Shown here: in pieces, positions 26,557-35,540 of the stretch
Numbering within the stretch: position 1 is the stretch's first letter
Layout of the letters: every line of letters begins with the position of its first letter
Source: Oscillospiraceae bacterium MB08-C2-2
GTDB lineage: Bacteria > Bacillota > Clostridia > Oscillospirales > Ruminococcaceae
Direction: 5' to 3'
Length of the DNA: 64,000 nucleotides
Assembly (NCBI GenBank): GCA_035621215.1
Contig: CP141729.1
Coordinates: forward strand, 1,820,944-1,884,943
Notes under the pieces: generated by a model
The model's database searches: none
What the model saw: the letters and a program-made list of their open reading frames with translations, nothing else
What the model was told of the DNA's origin: nothing
Made by a program: the position numbers and the translations under genes

Positions 26557-27345
26557 ATGAAAAAGACGGTTTTACTGGTTCTCTCACTTTGTGCGGCACT
26601 GATTTTGCAGAGTGCTTGTGCTGGAGGGGAAACGGCAGGGCCAGCTTCGGCGCAAGGGGCCGAAACCAAACAGGCAGAGGTTTTTACCGATGCCAACAAG
26701 ATTCCTTATGGCGATAAGCTCGAATTGGAAGGCGCAGCCGGCGTCGAGCGCAGCGGCGATGTAAAAGATTCTCCCTATTATAAACACCCGGATTTTTATA
26801 ACATGAAATCCAGCGACACCCTGACCATTCTGGAGCAGTTTAAAACCATCCAGCAGGCCACCGAATGGACCTGCGGGCCCACCTCGGCTTTGATGGTGTT
26901 GGAATGGTATGGCAAACGGGGAGAAATGAACGAGATGGATTTAGTCGCCCTGCGGCAAAAGGATGAGCCCGGCGCTACCGATTTGCAGCAAATGATAAAT
27001 ATTTTTGACGGACTCGGCGGTTGGAAGGTGGAGAGCACCTACGATCTGGCCGATCCTGAGACAATCCCCCAGGATATGATTGCGAACTACTTAAAGGAAG
27101 GAAAACCCATTCTGCTGGGCTGGGACGATTGGGGCGGGCACTGGCAGGTCATCATCGGCTATGACACCATGGGTACCGAAACCACTGCCGATGATGTGCT
27201 GATTCTGGCAGATCCCTATGATACCACCGACCACAACCAGGATGGCTATTATCTTCTTTCCTTTGAGCGGCTTTATTACAACTGGAGCAACCGCTTTGAC
27301 AAAGACTTTGATAAGAATGTCTTTGTGGTGGCCTCCCCGGCATAG
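26557..27345 (+). CDS. Lipoprotein with C39-like papain-fold peptidase domain
   Basis: The 262-residue protein carries a lipoprotein signal with Cys at 21 (LQSAC), a linker, and a C39-like cysteine-protease domain. The catalytic triad is visible: Cys106 in EWTCGPTSALMVLEWYG, His195 in GGHWQVIIGYD and Asp219 in LADPYD. Related proteins are peptidases or amidases on the cell surface. It is not next to a bacteriocin exporter, so it is unlikely to be a leader-peptide protease; the substrate is unknown. Single-gene unit with its own terminator. Confidence 0.85.
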   Translation: MKKTVLLVLSLCAALILQSACAGGETAGPASAQGAETKQAEVFTDANKIPYGDKLELEGAAGVERSGDVKDSPYYKHPDFYNMKSSDTLTILEQFKTIQQATEWTCGPTSALMVLEWYGKRGEMNEMDLVALRQKDEPGATDLQQMINIFDGLGGWKVESTYDLADPETIPQDMIANYLKEGKPILLGWDDWGGHWQVIIGYDTMGTETTADDVLILADPYDTTDHNQDGYYLLSFERLYYNWSNRFDKDFDKNVFVVASPA

Positions 27346-27390
27346 TCAGCGAGGGTGTTACACATAGCTCTATAGCAGTTAGAGAAGCTC

Positions 27391-27425
27391 GGCCCGGCCT
27401 TCTTTCAAGAAGGCCGGGCCTTTTT
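27391..27425 (+). terminator. Intrinsic terminator after the C39-like lipoprotein gene
   Basis: GGCCCGGCCTTCTT pairs with the complementary right arm across a TCAA loop and is followed by TTTTT. Confidence 0.92.
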
Positions 27426-27446
27426 GTATGTTTACGGGCAAAACAA

Positions 27447-27478
27447 AAGGAGCCCTCCTTGGAAGGGGGCTCCTTTAC
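27447..27478 (-). terminator. Intrinsic terminator of the rpsB-tsf operon
   Basis: AAAGGAGCCC and GGGCTCCTTT form a strong stem; on the minus strand it is followed by TTTTGTTTTG. It lies about 55 bp past the tsf stop. Confidence 0.75.
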
Positions 27479-27534
27479 ACCATCAAAAGCAATTCACCCA
27501 TCTGGCAAAATGCCCAATGCGGTTTTTCTTTGCT

Positions 27535-28449
27535 TTACTTGTTCATGCCGGCTACTTCAGCGGCAAAATCATCCTCACGCTTCTCAAGGCCTTCGCCCTT
27601 TTCAAAGCGGACAAACTCAAGAATCTTGATATCGCCGCCCAGCTCCTTGCCAACCTGCTCGGTATACTGGGTGATGGAAAGATCGCCGTTCTTTACAAAA
27701 GCCTGCTCTACAAGGCAAACCTCCTTATAGTACTTGGCAATACGGCCCACAACCATTTTTTCAGCGATGTTAGCAGGCTTGCCCTCGTTGATAGCCTGAG
27801 CAGTGAGAATTTCCTTCTCCTTGTCCAGATTCTCCTGAGGAACATCGACCTTATTCAAATACAGAGGGCTGGCAGCCGCAATCTGCATGCAGATATCCTT
27901 GGCATAGGGCTTGAAGCCTTCGTTTGCAGCAACTGCATCGGTGGTCTCAAACTTAGCCATAACGCCGATGGCGCCGCCGCCATGAACATAGCTGCCCAGA
28001 ACGCCTTCCAGACGGGCAAAACGGCGAACCTTCAGGTTCTCGCCGATAACCAGAATCTTCTCCTGCAAAGCAGCGGTAACGGTGTTGCCGGTGCCGGGAA
28101 GTTCCAGAGCCATCAGAGTGTCAACATCAGCAGGGTTCTGATCGATAATCACATGGGCAACAGCCTCAACAAAGGCTACGAAATCAGCATTCTTGGCAAC
28201 AAAATCGGTCTCGGAGTTAACCTCCAGAACCACGCCAACCTTTTTGGCATCATCCACGATGGAAACAACAATACCTTCGGCAGCAATGCGGCCGGATTTC
28301 TTGGCAGCAGCAGCCAAGCCCTTTTCACGCAGCAGCTCCACTGCTTTTTCCATATCGCCGCCAGCTTCGGTGAGGGCCTTTTTGCAGTCCATCATGCCAA
28401 CGCCGGTTTTCTCTCTCAGGGCCTGTACATCTTTTGCAGTAAATGCCAT
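27535..28449 (-). CDS. tsf: Translation elongation factor Ts
   Basis: EF-Ts exchanges nucleotide on EF-Tu. The 304-residue protein has the N-terminal UBA-like domain ([19 protein letters not shown]) and the SETDFVAKN motif that contacts EF-Tu. It follows rpsB on the minus strand, the classical gene order, but a 293-bp gap holding a structured repeat lies between them. Confidence 0.97.
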   Translation of the reverse strand: MAFTAKDVQALREKTGVGMMDCKKALTEAGGDMEKAVELLREKGLAAAAKKSGRIAAEGIVVSIVDDAKKVGVVLEVNSETDFVAKNADFVAFVEAVAHVIIDQNPADVDTLMALELPGTGNTVTAALQEKILVIGENLKVRRFARLEGVLGSYVHGGGAIGVMAKFETTDAVAANEGFKPYAKDICMQIAAASPLYLNKVDVPQENLDKEKEILTAQAINEGKPANIAEKMVVGRIAKYYKEVCLVEQAFVKNGDLSITQYTEQVGKELGGDIKILEFVRFEKGEGLEKREDDFAAEVAGMNK

Positions 28450-28509
28450 AATAGTTTCCTCCTGTTTCTCGTAACCAGCCGCAACCTGGGCGGCCGATCC
28501 TCAATTTCG

Positions 28510-28686
28510 GTTTTATAGTAGAATTTGTGTTAAACAGCTGTTTAACACAGCAGCCTTGAGGGGCTGTAATGCAGTGCAAAAGCACAGCATCAAATTCGTT
28601 CTTCATAGTCATTTGGGATAATTTCTCTCCTGCGGGCTTTGCCCGCCATATCAAGCAGAACCCTGTTTGATGCGCAAATGGCTATA
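28510..28686 (+). repeat. Structured intergenic repeat, copy 2
   Basis: This 177-bp element aligns along its whole length with the reverse complement of 8507-8690. Both share GTTTTATAGTAGAATT at the start, GGGCTGTAATGC, AATTCGTTCTT, ATTTGGGAT, TCTCCTGCGGGC and GCAAATG near the end. Stem bases have changed in pairs: TGTCAAACA/TGTTTGACA in copy 1 is TGTTAAACA/TGTTTAACA here. It sits between rpsB and tsf, antisense to their transcript. Confidence 0.85.
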
Positions 28687-28742
28687 TACAAAAAGTATGC
28701 CCATGACAGCATCCGCGCCCGGGCATACCACATCATAAAAGC

Positions 28743-29471
28743 TTATTCAGCAGCCTGCTCGTTTTGGGCGGCTTCCTCGGGGGCATCCATACCCTGACGG
28801 CCTTCGATGATGGCATTGGCCATAACCTGGCTGATCAGCTTGACAGCGCGGATAGCGTCGTCATTGCCGGGGATGACATGATCGATCTCATCGGGATCGC
28901 AGTTGGTATCAACAATGGCCACAATGGGAATACCCAGCTTCTTGGCCTCGGCTACAGCGATTCTCTCTTTGCGGGGGTCAACAATGAACAAAGCGCCGGG
29001 CAGGCGTTCCATGGTTTTGATACCGCCCAGGAATTTTTCCAGCTTTTCGATTTCCAGATTCAGCTTAACCACTTCTTTTTTGGGCAGGCGCTCAAAGGTG
29101 CCGTCCTCTTCCATGGTGCGAAGCTGAGCAAGGCGATCGATACGAGTGCGAATGGTGTTAAAGTTGGTCAGCATACCGCCCAGCCATCTTGCGTTCACAA
29201 AATGAGCGCCTGCACGGGTGGCTTCCTCACGGATGGAATCACCGGCCTGCTTTTTGGTTCCTACAAACAGAACCTGCTTGCCTTCTTCGGAAAGCTGGCG
29301 AACAAACATATAGGCTTCTTCCAGCTTGCGAACAGTCTTCTGCAAATCGATGATGTAGATGCCGTTACGCTCGGTGAAGATATAGGGAGCCATTTTGGGG
29401 TTCCAGCGGCGGGTTTGGTGTCCGAAATGAACACCTGCTTCCAACAATTGTTTCATAGATACTACGCCCAT
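28743..29471 (-). CDS. rpsB: 30S ribosomal protein S2
   Basis: The 242-residue protein starts at [20 protein letters not shown] (29471) after AGGAGG. S2 signatures are [19 protein letters not shown] and the later [15 protein letters not shown] segment. The longer upstream frame is untranslated leader. The acidic Ala/Glu-rich tail is common in Clostridia. Confidence 0.97.
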   Translation of the reverse strand: MGVVSMKQLLEAGVHFGHQTRRWNPKMAPYIFTERNGIYIIDLQKTVRKLEEAYMFVRQLSEEGKQVLFVGTKKQAGDSIREEATRAGAHFVNARWLGGMLTNFNTIRTRIDRLAQLRTMEEDGTFERLPKKEVVKLNLEIEKLEKFLGGIKTMERLPGALFIVDPRKERIAVAEAKKLGIPIVAIVDTNCDPDEIDHVIPGNDDAIRAVKLISQVMANAIIEGRQGMDAPEEAAQNEQAAE

Positions 29472-29596
29472 TACTAAAAATCCTCCTTGTTTTTTCCGCC
29501 GTTTTACGCATTTTGGCCCGGCAACCTTCCCCAACAACAGAAAAAGCAACCTGCCGGTCAATTGTAAAACGTGTGATTTTGGTGTTTACCCGCAAT

Positions 29597-29625
29597 ATTA
29601 TAGCACAGAACAAATCTTTTTGCAA
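29597..29625 (-). promoter_or_regulatory. Promoter of rpsB-tsf
   Basis: TTGCAA (29625-29620) and TATAAT (29602-29597) are spaced by exactly 17 bp on the minus strand, about 125 bp before rpsB. Confidence 0.85.
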
Positions 29626-29639
29626 CTGATTTGGTTAAT

Positions 29640-30199
29640 ATGTTTTTGCGGGGCACCAGCGGCCTGAAAATAATTTCTATTTACATTCAATCGGCAAACT
29701 AGCTTTAGAACATTCTATAAAAAGTCTCTGGAAAATCATTGCATTTATACAATTTTTTAAAAATAAAGTATAAAAACTTCATTTCAAGTTCTATCGCTAG
29801 CTTTGAATCGGAGACATTTTCTGTAAAAACACATTATTTTCAGCAATAATTTTACACAAATTCAGAATTAACATAAGCAAAAATTAGCATTTTATGGTAT
29901 ACTATTTGCAGATGCTGATGGTATACCTCTTTAATATACAGGCTAATTACTTCCTGTGAAGGCAGTCATTCATCTGTGTCAGAAGAGGATTTTTAACTGC
30001 TAAATTTTTTTTCCATTGAGCCGAAGTACATAGTATTGGTTCTCTGTTCTTTGGCAGTGCTCAAAACGGCTTTGCGGCCGTGCCCCGTCCGATACAGTTC
30101 CTTTTATGACAAACCGGTGGAAGCTCCCGGTTTGTTGTTATACACAAACGCCGGTCCAGAGTAGCGTCACAAAAATACTGATGATAGAGTGTGATTTGT
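29640..30199. other. AT-rich gene-free region upstream of cheA
   Basis: This 560-bp stretch separates the rpsB promoter from cheA and holds no gene I can support. A plausible -10 box TGGTATACT lies at 29897-29904 (plus), which would give a leader of nearly 300 nt. The leader contains ACGGC/GCCGT (near 30064-30081) and ACAAACCGG/CCGGTTTGT (near 30101-30129) hairpins; the latter has no T-run. Confidence 0.55.
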
Positions 30200-32623
30200 A
30201 TGAGTGATATGAGATCAAACGATTCTATGCTGGAAATGTTTCTTTTTGAGATGTCTTCCCTGCTGGAGCAGTTGGATGAAATTCTGCTCAACAGCGAGAA
30301 GAGCCAGCAGCTTTCCACCGATGATGTCAATGAGATTTTCCGGATCATGCACACCATCAAGGGTTCCTCCGCCATGATGGAATTTTCCATTATCGCCACT
30401 GTAACCCACCGATTGGAAGATACCTTTTATTATATCCGGGAAAACGGCATTGATCACGCGCTGTTCACCCATTTGTTTGATCTTATGCTGGATGCTTCCG
30501 ATTTTCTGCGCAGTCAGCTGGAGGCCATTCAGAATGGCAACGCTTTGGCCGAGGGCAACGATGAACTGATTGCCCGGGTGGAATCCTTTATGAATGAATT
30601 GCGTGGTGAGGCCCCTGCCCAACCGGCCGCCGCACCCCAGGCACCGGTTCCTGACCTGTTTGCCGATGTTCCGGCAGCCACACCGGCCCAGCCGGATTCT
30701 CCCCCCAAATATCATCTGCATGTACTGTTTGAAGAAGACTGCGGGATGGAAAACCTTCGTGCCTTTATGCTGGTCAATGCATTGGCACAGCGGGGCTCCA
30801 TTCTGTGCACCGAGCCTTCTGATATCGAACGCAATCCCGCCAGCGCCAATGTGATTCTGGCCTCTGGCTTCGAAATTGTTATGGCCACCGATATGCCGCA
30901 GGCAGTGCTGGAGCAGATGGTATCCCAGTTTGTACATGTGGCTTCGGTTGAGATTTCACCCATGTCTGCGGAATCCTTCCAGTGTCATATGAACGCCCAG
31001 TCTGCCAAGGAAGGCGGCTCCCTCTATCACGTGGAGGTTCTCTTTGAAGATGACTGCGGAATGGAAAATCTTCGGGCCTTTATGCTGGTGAACTCCCTGC
31101 GCAGCAACAGCCGGGTCCTGAGCTTTAACCCCCCTGATATTGAATCCAACCCCGGCACCGCTACTGTTATCATGCAGAACGGCTTTAGCCTTGAGCTGGA
31201 AAGCCTGTTGGATCAGGCCGATCTTCAGGCCGCAGTTCAAAAAGCCCTGCATGTCAAGAGCGCCCGGGTCACGCTGATCTCCCCCGCCAAGACAGCTGTG
31301 GCCGCTCAACCGGCCGCCACCCAAGCGGAAGCCCCCAAACCGGCTTCCAGCACACCGGTACCTGCCAAGGCTGCCGTTTCGGCTCCCGCCGCCCCTGCTT
31401 GGGAGGCTCCTGCCGCCAATCACACCAACAAACCTGTTAAGCAGAATCTGATCACGGTGAATCTGGAAAAGCTGGATGCTTTGATGGATATTATGAGTGA
31501 GCTGGTGATCACCGAATCCATGGTTACCCGCAGCCCCGATCTGAACGGTCTGGCCTTGGATAACTTCAATAAATCCGCCCGCCAGCTCCGCAAGCTGACC
31601 GATGAACTGCAGGATATGGTGATGTCCATCCGTATGATTCCCATTTCCGCCACCTTCCAGAAAATGCAGCGCATTGTCCGGGATATGAGCCGTTCACTGG
31701 GCAAGGATGTCAATTTGACTACCATGGGTGAGGAAACGGACATTGATAAAACCATCATCGATGGTGTTGCAGACCCCATTATGCATCTGGTGCGCAACTG
31801 CATGGATCACGGTATTGAAACCCCTGAGGAGCGTGTTGCCGCAGGCAAAAACGCCAAGGGCAACATCACCCTTTCCGCCCAAAACACCGGCGGCGAAATC
31901 CTCATCACCGTTTCGGACGACGGCAAGGGACTGGATACCGAAAAGCTGCTGAAAAAAGCCAAATCCGCCGGTCTGCTCACCAAGCCTGAGAAAGAATACA
32001 CCGAGCGGGAAATTTTCAATATGCTGACTCTCCCGGGCTTTTCCACCAAGGAGCAGGTTACTGAATACTCCGGCCGCGGCGTAGGCATGGATGTGGTCAA
32101 AAAGAACGTGGAAAAAATCGGCGGCCATCTGACCATTGAGAGCAAAAAGGGTTATGGCACCACCGTTTTCTTAAAAATCCCGCTGACCTTGGCCATTGTG
32201 GATGGCATGGATATCACCGTGGGTGATGGAATCTACACGCTGCAGATTACCTCCATCAACGAATCCTTCAAGGCCAAAAAGGAGCAGGTGATTCACGATA
32301 CCAGCGGCAATGAAATGATTATGCTGCGCAACAACGTGTATCCCATTATTCGCCTCAATGAGCTTTACAGCGTGCCGGATGCCATTACCGACATTGAAGA
32401 GGGCCTGCTGATCTGGGTTTCCGATTCAGATAAATCAGTCTGCCTGTTTGTGGATAAACTCATTGGCGAGCAGCAGATTGTTGTCAAGCCTCTGCCGGTT
32501 TATCTCAATCGGTACGAAGTCAAGAGCCGGGGAATCGCTGGGTGCACCATATTGGGTGACGGCAGCATCAGCCTGATTCTGGATGTAGGCAATATCATCG
32601 ACACTGTCATGGAAAAGAGGTAA
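30200..32623 (+). CDS. cheA: Chemotaxis histidine kinase CheA with two tandem P2 domains
   Basis: CheA autophosphorylates in response to receptors and passes phosphate to CheY and CheB. Domains by residue (from the ATG at 30200): HPt 1-110 with the phospho-His in IMHTIKGSSA (His 51); Ala/Pro-rich linker; P2 at about 170-255; a second P2 at about 276-362; Ala/Pro linker; dimerisation P3 from about 420; kinase P4 with RNCMDHGIE, DDGKGLD and GRGVGMDVVKKN; CheW-like P5 to the end. The two P2 copies share the identical DCGMENLRAFMLVN. Typical CheA has one P2. A GTG nine bases upstream is an alternative start. First gene of a che cluster. Confidence 0.95.
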   Translation: MSDMRSNDSMLEMFLFEMSSLLEQLDEILLNSEKSQQLSTDDVNEIFRIMHTIKGSSAMMEFSIIATVTHRLEDTFYYIRENGIDHALFTHLFDLMLDASDFLRSQLEAIQNGNALAEGNDELIARVESFMNELRGEAPAQPAAAPQAPVPDLFADVPAATPAQPDSPPKYHLHVLFEEDCGMENLRAFMLVNALAQRGSILCTEPSDIERNPASANVILASGFEIVMATDMPQAVLEQMVSQFVHVASVEISPMSAESFQCHMNAQSAKEGGSLYHVEVLFEDDCGMENLRAFMLVNSLRSNSRVLSFNPPDIESNPGTATVIMQNGFSLELESLLDQADLQAAVQKALHVKSARVTLISPAKTAVAAQPAATQAEAPKPASSTPVPAKAAVSAPAAPAWEAPAANHTNKPVKQNLITVNLEKLDALMDIMSELVITESMVTRSPDLNGLALDNFNKSARQLRKLTDELQDMVMSIRMIPISATFQKMQRIVRDMSRSLGKDVNLTTMGEETDIDKTIIDGVADPIMHLVRNCMDHGIETPEERVAAGKNAKGNITLSAQNTGGEILITVSDDGKGLDTEKLLKKAKSAGLLTKPEKEYTEREIFNMLTLPGFSTKEQVTEYSGRGVGMDVVKKNVEKIGGHLTIESKKGYGTTVFLKIPLTLAIVDGMDITVGDGIYTLQITSINESFKAKKEQVIHDTSGNEMIMLRNNVYPIIRLNELYSVPDAITDIEEGLLIWVSDSDKSVCLFVDKLIGEQQIVVKPLPVYLNRYEVKSRGIAGCTILGDGSISLILDVGNIIDTVMEKR

Positions 32624-32628
32624 CTGAG

Positions 32629-33141
32629 ATGACTGAAACGTATTCCGGCGGTGCCGCCACCGCCTATGCAGAGGCTCAGGAAGAGGATACCCTTCGAAAT
32701 AAATATCTGGTTTTTGTTCTGGATGGTTTGGAATATGCCGTAGCGGTTGCCCATGTGGTGGATATCATCAACATCCTGCCGGTTACCAGAGTTCCCAACT
32801 GCCCTGATTATGTCACCGGCATTACCAATCTTCGGGGCAAGATTATCCCGATTATTGATATGCGCCTTCGCTTTGGAAAAGAGCAGAGCACTTATACCGA
32901 GCGCACCTGCATCATTGTGGTGGAATACGAGCTGTTTGTGGTGGGCCTGATCATTGATGAGGTTTCTGAAGTAATTGTTTTTGAGGATTCTCAGATTGCC
33001 GCACCGCCTGTTTATAACGACAATGCAGGCAGCCGCTTTATTTCCGGTGTGGGCCACAACGGGGATGGCGTAACCTTGATTCTGGATTGCGAAAGAATCC
33101 TCAGCGATGCCACAGACAGCCCCGTGGAAGAGCTTCACTAA
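32629..33141 (+). CDS. cheW: Chemotaxis coupling protein CheW
   Basis: CheW bridges receptors and CheA. The 170-residue protein contains the CheW-fold segments KYLVFVLDGLEYAVAV, VTGITNLRGKIIPIIDMR and DEVSEVIVFED. It begins 5 bp after cheA and has a short extra N-terminal tail of about 22 residues. Confidence 0.95.
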   Translation: MTETYSGGAATAYAEAQEEDTLRNKYLVFVLDGLEYAVAVAHVVDIINILPVTRVPNCPDYVTGITNLRGKIIPIIDMRLRFGKEQSTYTERTCIIVVEYELFVVGLIIDEVSEVIVFEDSQIAAPPVYNDNAGSRFISGVGHNGDGVTLILDCERILSDATDSPVEELH

Positions 33142-33255
33142 AAGTGCTCAATCCACTTTTCCCGATGGTTTACAACTGAAAATTGCGGATGCTCCGGGCC
33201 GGTCAAAGTCTTTTAACAAGCAAGCGGCGTCCGGCCACCTCCGAACACTTCTCGC

Positions 33256-33283
33256 GAAGGTGGTATTATACCACCTTCTTTTT
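33256..33283 (+). terminator. Intrinsic terminator after cheW
   Basis: GAAGGTGG and CCACCTTC pair across TATTATA and are followed by TTTTTCT. Confidence 0.9.
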
Positions 33284-33426
33284 CTGTATCCCGGCGCTAA
33301 CACAAAATGCGATCTTGCCATATAAAGCAGTGTCCTGTATGATGTGTTCATGCAAAAATGCAGGAAATGCCTTTCACCCAATGGCGCTCGTTGCTGTTTA
33401 ATACGAATCCGACTATAATGCCCACT

Positions 33427-33569
33427 GAACAATTCAAAAAACAACCTAACAAAATCATGTATAATATGTTTTTTGAATTGCATCTGCAAAGATACTTCTG
33501 GACGAATAATGCGGCCTTTGGCCCCATGAACAAATCGTATACGATTTGTTCAGTCGACATTACTATAAG
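33427..33569 (-). repeat. Structured intergenic repeat, diverged copy 3
   Basis: On the minus strand it starts CCTTATAGTAATG and shows the same order of parts as the other copies: a long first palindrome (GAACAAATCG with CGATTTGTTC), a GGCC-AAA-GGCC hairpin, an ATTCGT box, and a last hairpin AATTCAAAAAAC with GTTTTTTGAATT. The stems keep their pairing while the sequence differs strongly, which suggests the fold matters. Confidence 0.5.
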
Positions 33570-33583
33570 GCAGGTACCGTTTT

Positions 33584-34390
33584 ATGATAAAACTCACGGA
33601 TCAGGAATTTATTACACTGGTTAATTTTATCAAAAGCAATTATGGAATCAATCTGATCAACAAGCGGGTGCTGCTGGAAGGCCGCCTGGGAAATTATCTC
33701 ATTGAGCGTGGCATTCTCAGCTACTCCGATTATCTAAAGCTTCTTGAAAATGATACCACCGGCAAGGAGGTTGGCATTCTCCTGACCCGGGTTACCACAA
33801 ATCACACTTACTTCATGCGGGAGGCTGAACATTTCGCATACTTTAAAAACACCGTTCTGCCCCAGCTGGAAAGCCGAATCACCGACCGGGATTTACGCCT
33901 TTGGTGCGCCGCCTCTTCCACCGGGGAGGAACCTTATACATTGGCTATGATTCTGGAGGATTACTTTGGAGCCAGCCCGGGCTGGAACAAGCAGATGCTG
34001 GCCTCGGATATCTCCAGCAAGGTCATTGAGCTGGCACAAGCCGGTGTTTACCATGCCGATTCTCTCAAGGAGCTGCCGGCTTCGTGGAAGACCAAGTATT
34101 TTACCAAAATAGACGAAAGCAGCTTTCAAATCACACCTAAGCTCCGTAAGGAAGTGGTTTTCCGCCTCAACAACTTAATGGAGCCTTTCCGCTTCAAACG
34201 GCCTTTTCATGCTATTTTCTGCCGCAATGTCATGATTTATTTCGATGCGCCCACCAAAGCCGATTTGGTGAATCGTATGTATGATATACTGGTTCCCGGG
34301 GGCTATCTGTTCATCGGCCATACAGAATCGGTAGCCAAACCAACACGGTTTAATTATATTATGCCGTCTGTTTATCAAAAGGGGGTATAG
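33584..34390 (+). CDS. cheR: Chemotaxis protein methyltransferase CheR
   Basis: CheR methylates receptor glutamates with SAM. The 268-residue protein has the N-terminal helical domain, TNHTYFMREAEHF, the SAM-binding LRLWCAASSTGEEPYTLAM and FCRNVMIYFD near the C-terminus. It lies 4 bp before cheB. Confidence 0.95.
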   Translation: MIKLTDQEFITLVNFIKSNYGINLINKRVLLEGRLGNYLIERGILSYSDYLKLLENDTTGKEVGILLTRVTTNHTYFMREAEHFAYFKNTVLPQLESRITDRDLRLWCAASSTGEEPYTLAMILEDYFGASPGWNKQMLASDISSKVIELAQAGVYHADSLKELPASWKTKYFTKIDESSFQITPKLRKEVVFRLNNLMEPFRFKRPFHAIFCRNVMIYFDAPTKADLVNRMYDILVPGGYLFIGHTESVAKPTRFNYIMPSVYQKGV

Positions 34391-34394
34391 CAGT

Positions 34395-35432
34395 ATGCCG
34401 AGTAATCCCATTAAAGTTCTGCTTGTTGATGATTCGGTCTTTTTCCGTGAGATGCTGAAACGGGGCCTTAGCGGCTACCCTGACATTCAGATTGGTGATT
34501 CGGTTGGGGATGTAGTTGCCGCTCGGGATAGCATTCTCTCCAACAAACCGGATGCCATTGTTTTGGATATGGAAATGCCCATTATGCGGGGGGCTGATTT
34601 TCTCAAGCAGTTTCATCCCCGCTACCCTGAAATTCCGGTGGTGGTTATCAGCTCTCAGCCGGCAAATGTTTTTGAGGCACTGAGTGCAGGGGCCGTGGAT
34701 TTTGTCTCTAAGCCTGCCAGCGCCCGGGATGGCTCGGGGGAATTTGTAAACGAGCTGGTAGGCAAAATACGCATCGCCCGCTCCATGAACAAAAAAGTAA
34801 CCTCCCCTGCCGTTTCTTCCCTTTTTTCCAAGATGAATGCCCCGAGGGTTTTTAAAAACCCGAAAGCAGTCATCGCTATCGGGGCTTCCACTGGTGGAAC
34901 CGAAGCCATATTGGCCGTTTTGAAGGATCTGCCCGCCAACACGCCGGGCATTGTCATTGTGCAGCATATGCCTCCTGTTTTCACAAAAATGTATGCGGAA
35001 CGTTTGGATAAACAATGCGCCATGCAGGTAAAAGAGGCTGTCAACGGCGATCGGGTAAAACCGGGTGTTGCTCTTATCGCCCCGGGCGGTGAGCAGCACA
35101 TGCGCCTGATGGCCGATTCCTCCGGTTATTTTGTGCGGCTTTCAGAAGGTGAAAAATACAGCGGCCACCGCCCCTCGGTGGATGTGCTGTTTGAATCCAC
35201 AGCCAAGGCGGCCGGGCCAAATGCCATCGGGGTTATTCTCACCGGCATGGGCGCCGACGGAGCCCGGCATCTGCTGACCATGCGCAGCGCCGGTGCCCAT
35301 ACCATCGGGCAGGATCAGGCCTCCTGCATCGTTTATGGCATGCCTATGGCCGCCTACAATCTGGGCGGTGTAAAGGAGCAGCTTCCTCTTGGGGGGATTG
35401 CCCCCGCCATTCTCCGGCAGCTTACAAAATAG
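34395..35432 (+). CDS. cheB: Chemotaxis response regulator methylesterase CheB
   Basis: CheB removes methyl groups from receptors after phosphorylation by CheA. The 345-residue protein has a receiver domain with phospho-Asp 58 (IVLDMEMPIM) and a C-terminal esterase with the triad Ser165 (GASTGGTEA), His191 (QHMPPVFT) and Asp288 (GMGADGA). Length and architecture are normal. Confidence 0.96.
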   Translation: MPSNPIKVLLVDDSVFFREMLKRGLSGYPDIQIGDSVGDVVAARDSILSNKPDAIVLDMEMPIMRGADFLKQFHPRYPEIPVVVISSQPANVFEALSAGAVDFVSKPASARDGSGEFVNELVGKIRIARSMNKKVTSPAVSSLFSKMNAPRVFKNPKAVIAIGASTGGTEAILAVLKDLPANTPGIVIVQHMPPVFTKMYAERLDKQCAMQVKEAVNGDRVKPGVALIAPGGEQHMRLMADSSGYFVRLSEGEKYSGHRPSVDVLFESTAKAAGPNAIGVILTGMGADGARHLLTMRSAGAHTIGQDQASCIVYGMPMAAYNLGGVKEQLPLGGIAPAILRQLTK

Positions 35433-35446
35433 TGCCTCTGTTTATT

Positions 35447-35472
35447 TAAGTTCTCACGCCTTCTGCCGATAT
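35447..35472 (+). promoter_or_regulatory. SigD (sigma-28) flagellar promoter upstream of fliD
   Basis: TAAG (35447-35450) and GCCGATAT (35465-35472) are separated by 14 bp, matching the Firmicute flagellar sigma factor consensus TAAA-N14/16-GCCGATAT at all but one position. The fliD start is about 70 bp downstream. Confidence 0.8.
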
Positions 35473-35540
35473 TCTATGTAGAAGCTGGAATCGTTAGGGC
35501 CCCTTTTAGGGGCGAGTATATATAAGGGAGGTATGTTTGT

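Larger units (their letters stand above)
33142..33583. other. Gene-free region between cheW and cheR
   Basis: This 442-bp gap contains a terminator (33256-33283) and a diverged structured repeat (33427-33569), with a partial further match at about 33340-33420 (on the minus strand, TTATAGTCGGATTCGTATT). No supported gene. cheR and cheB therefore probably have their own promoter, which I could not place. Confidence 0.6.
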
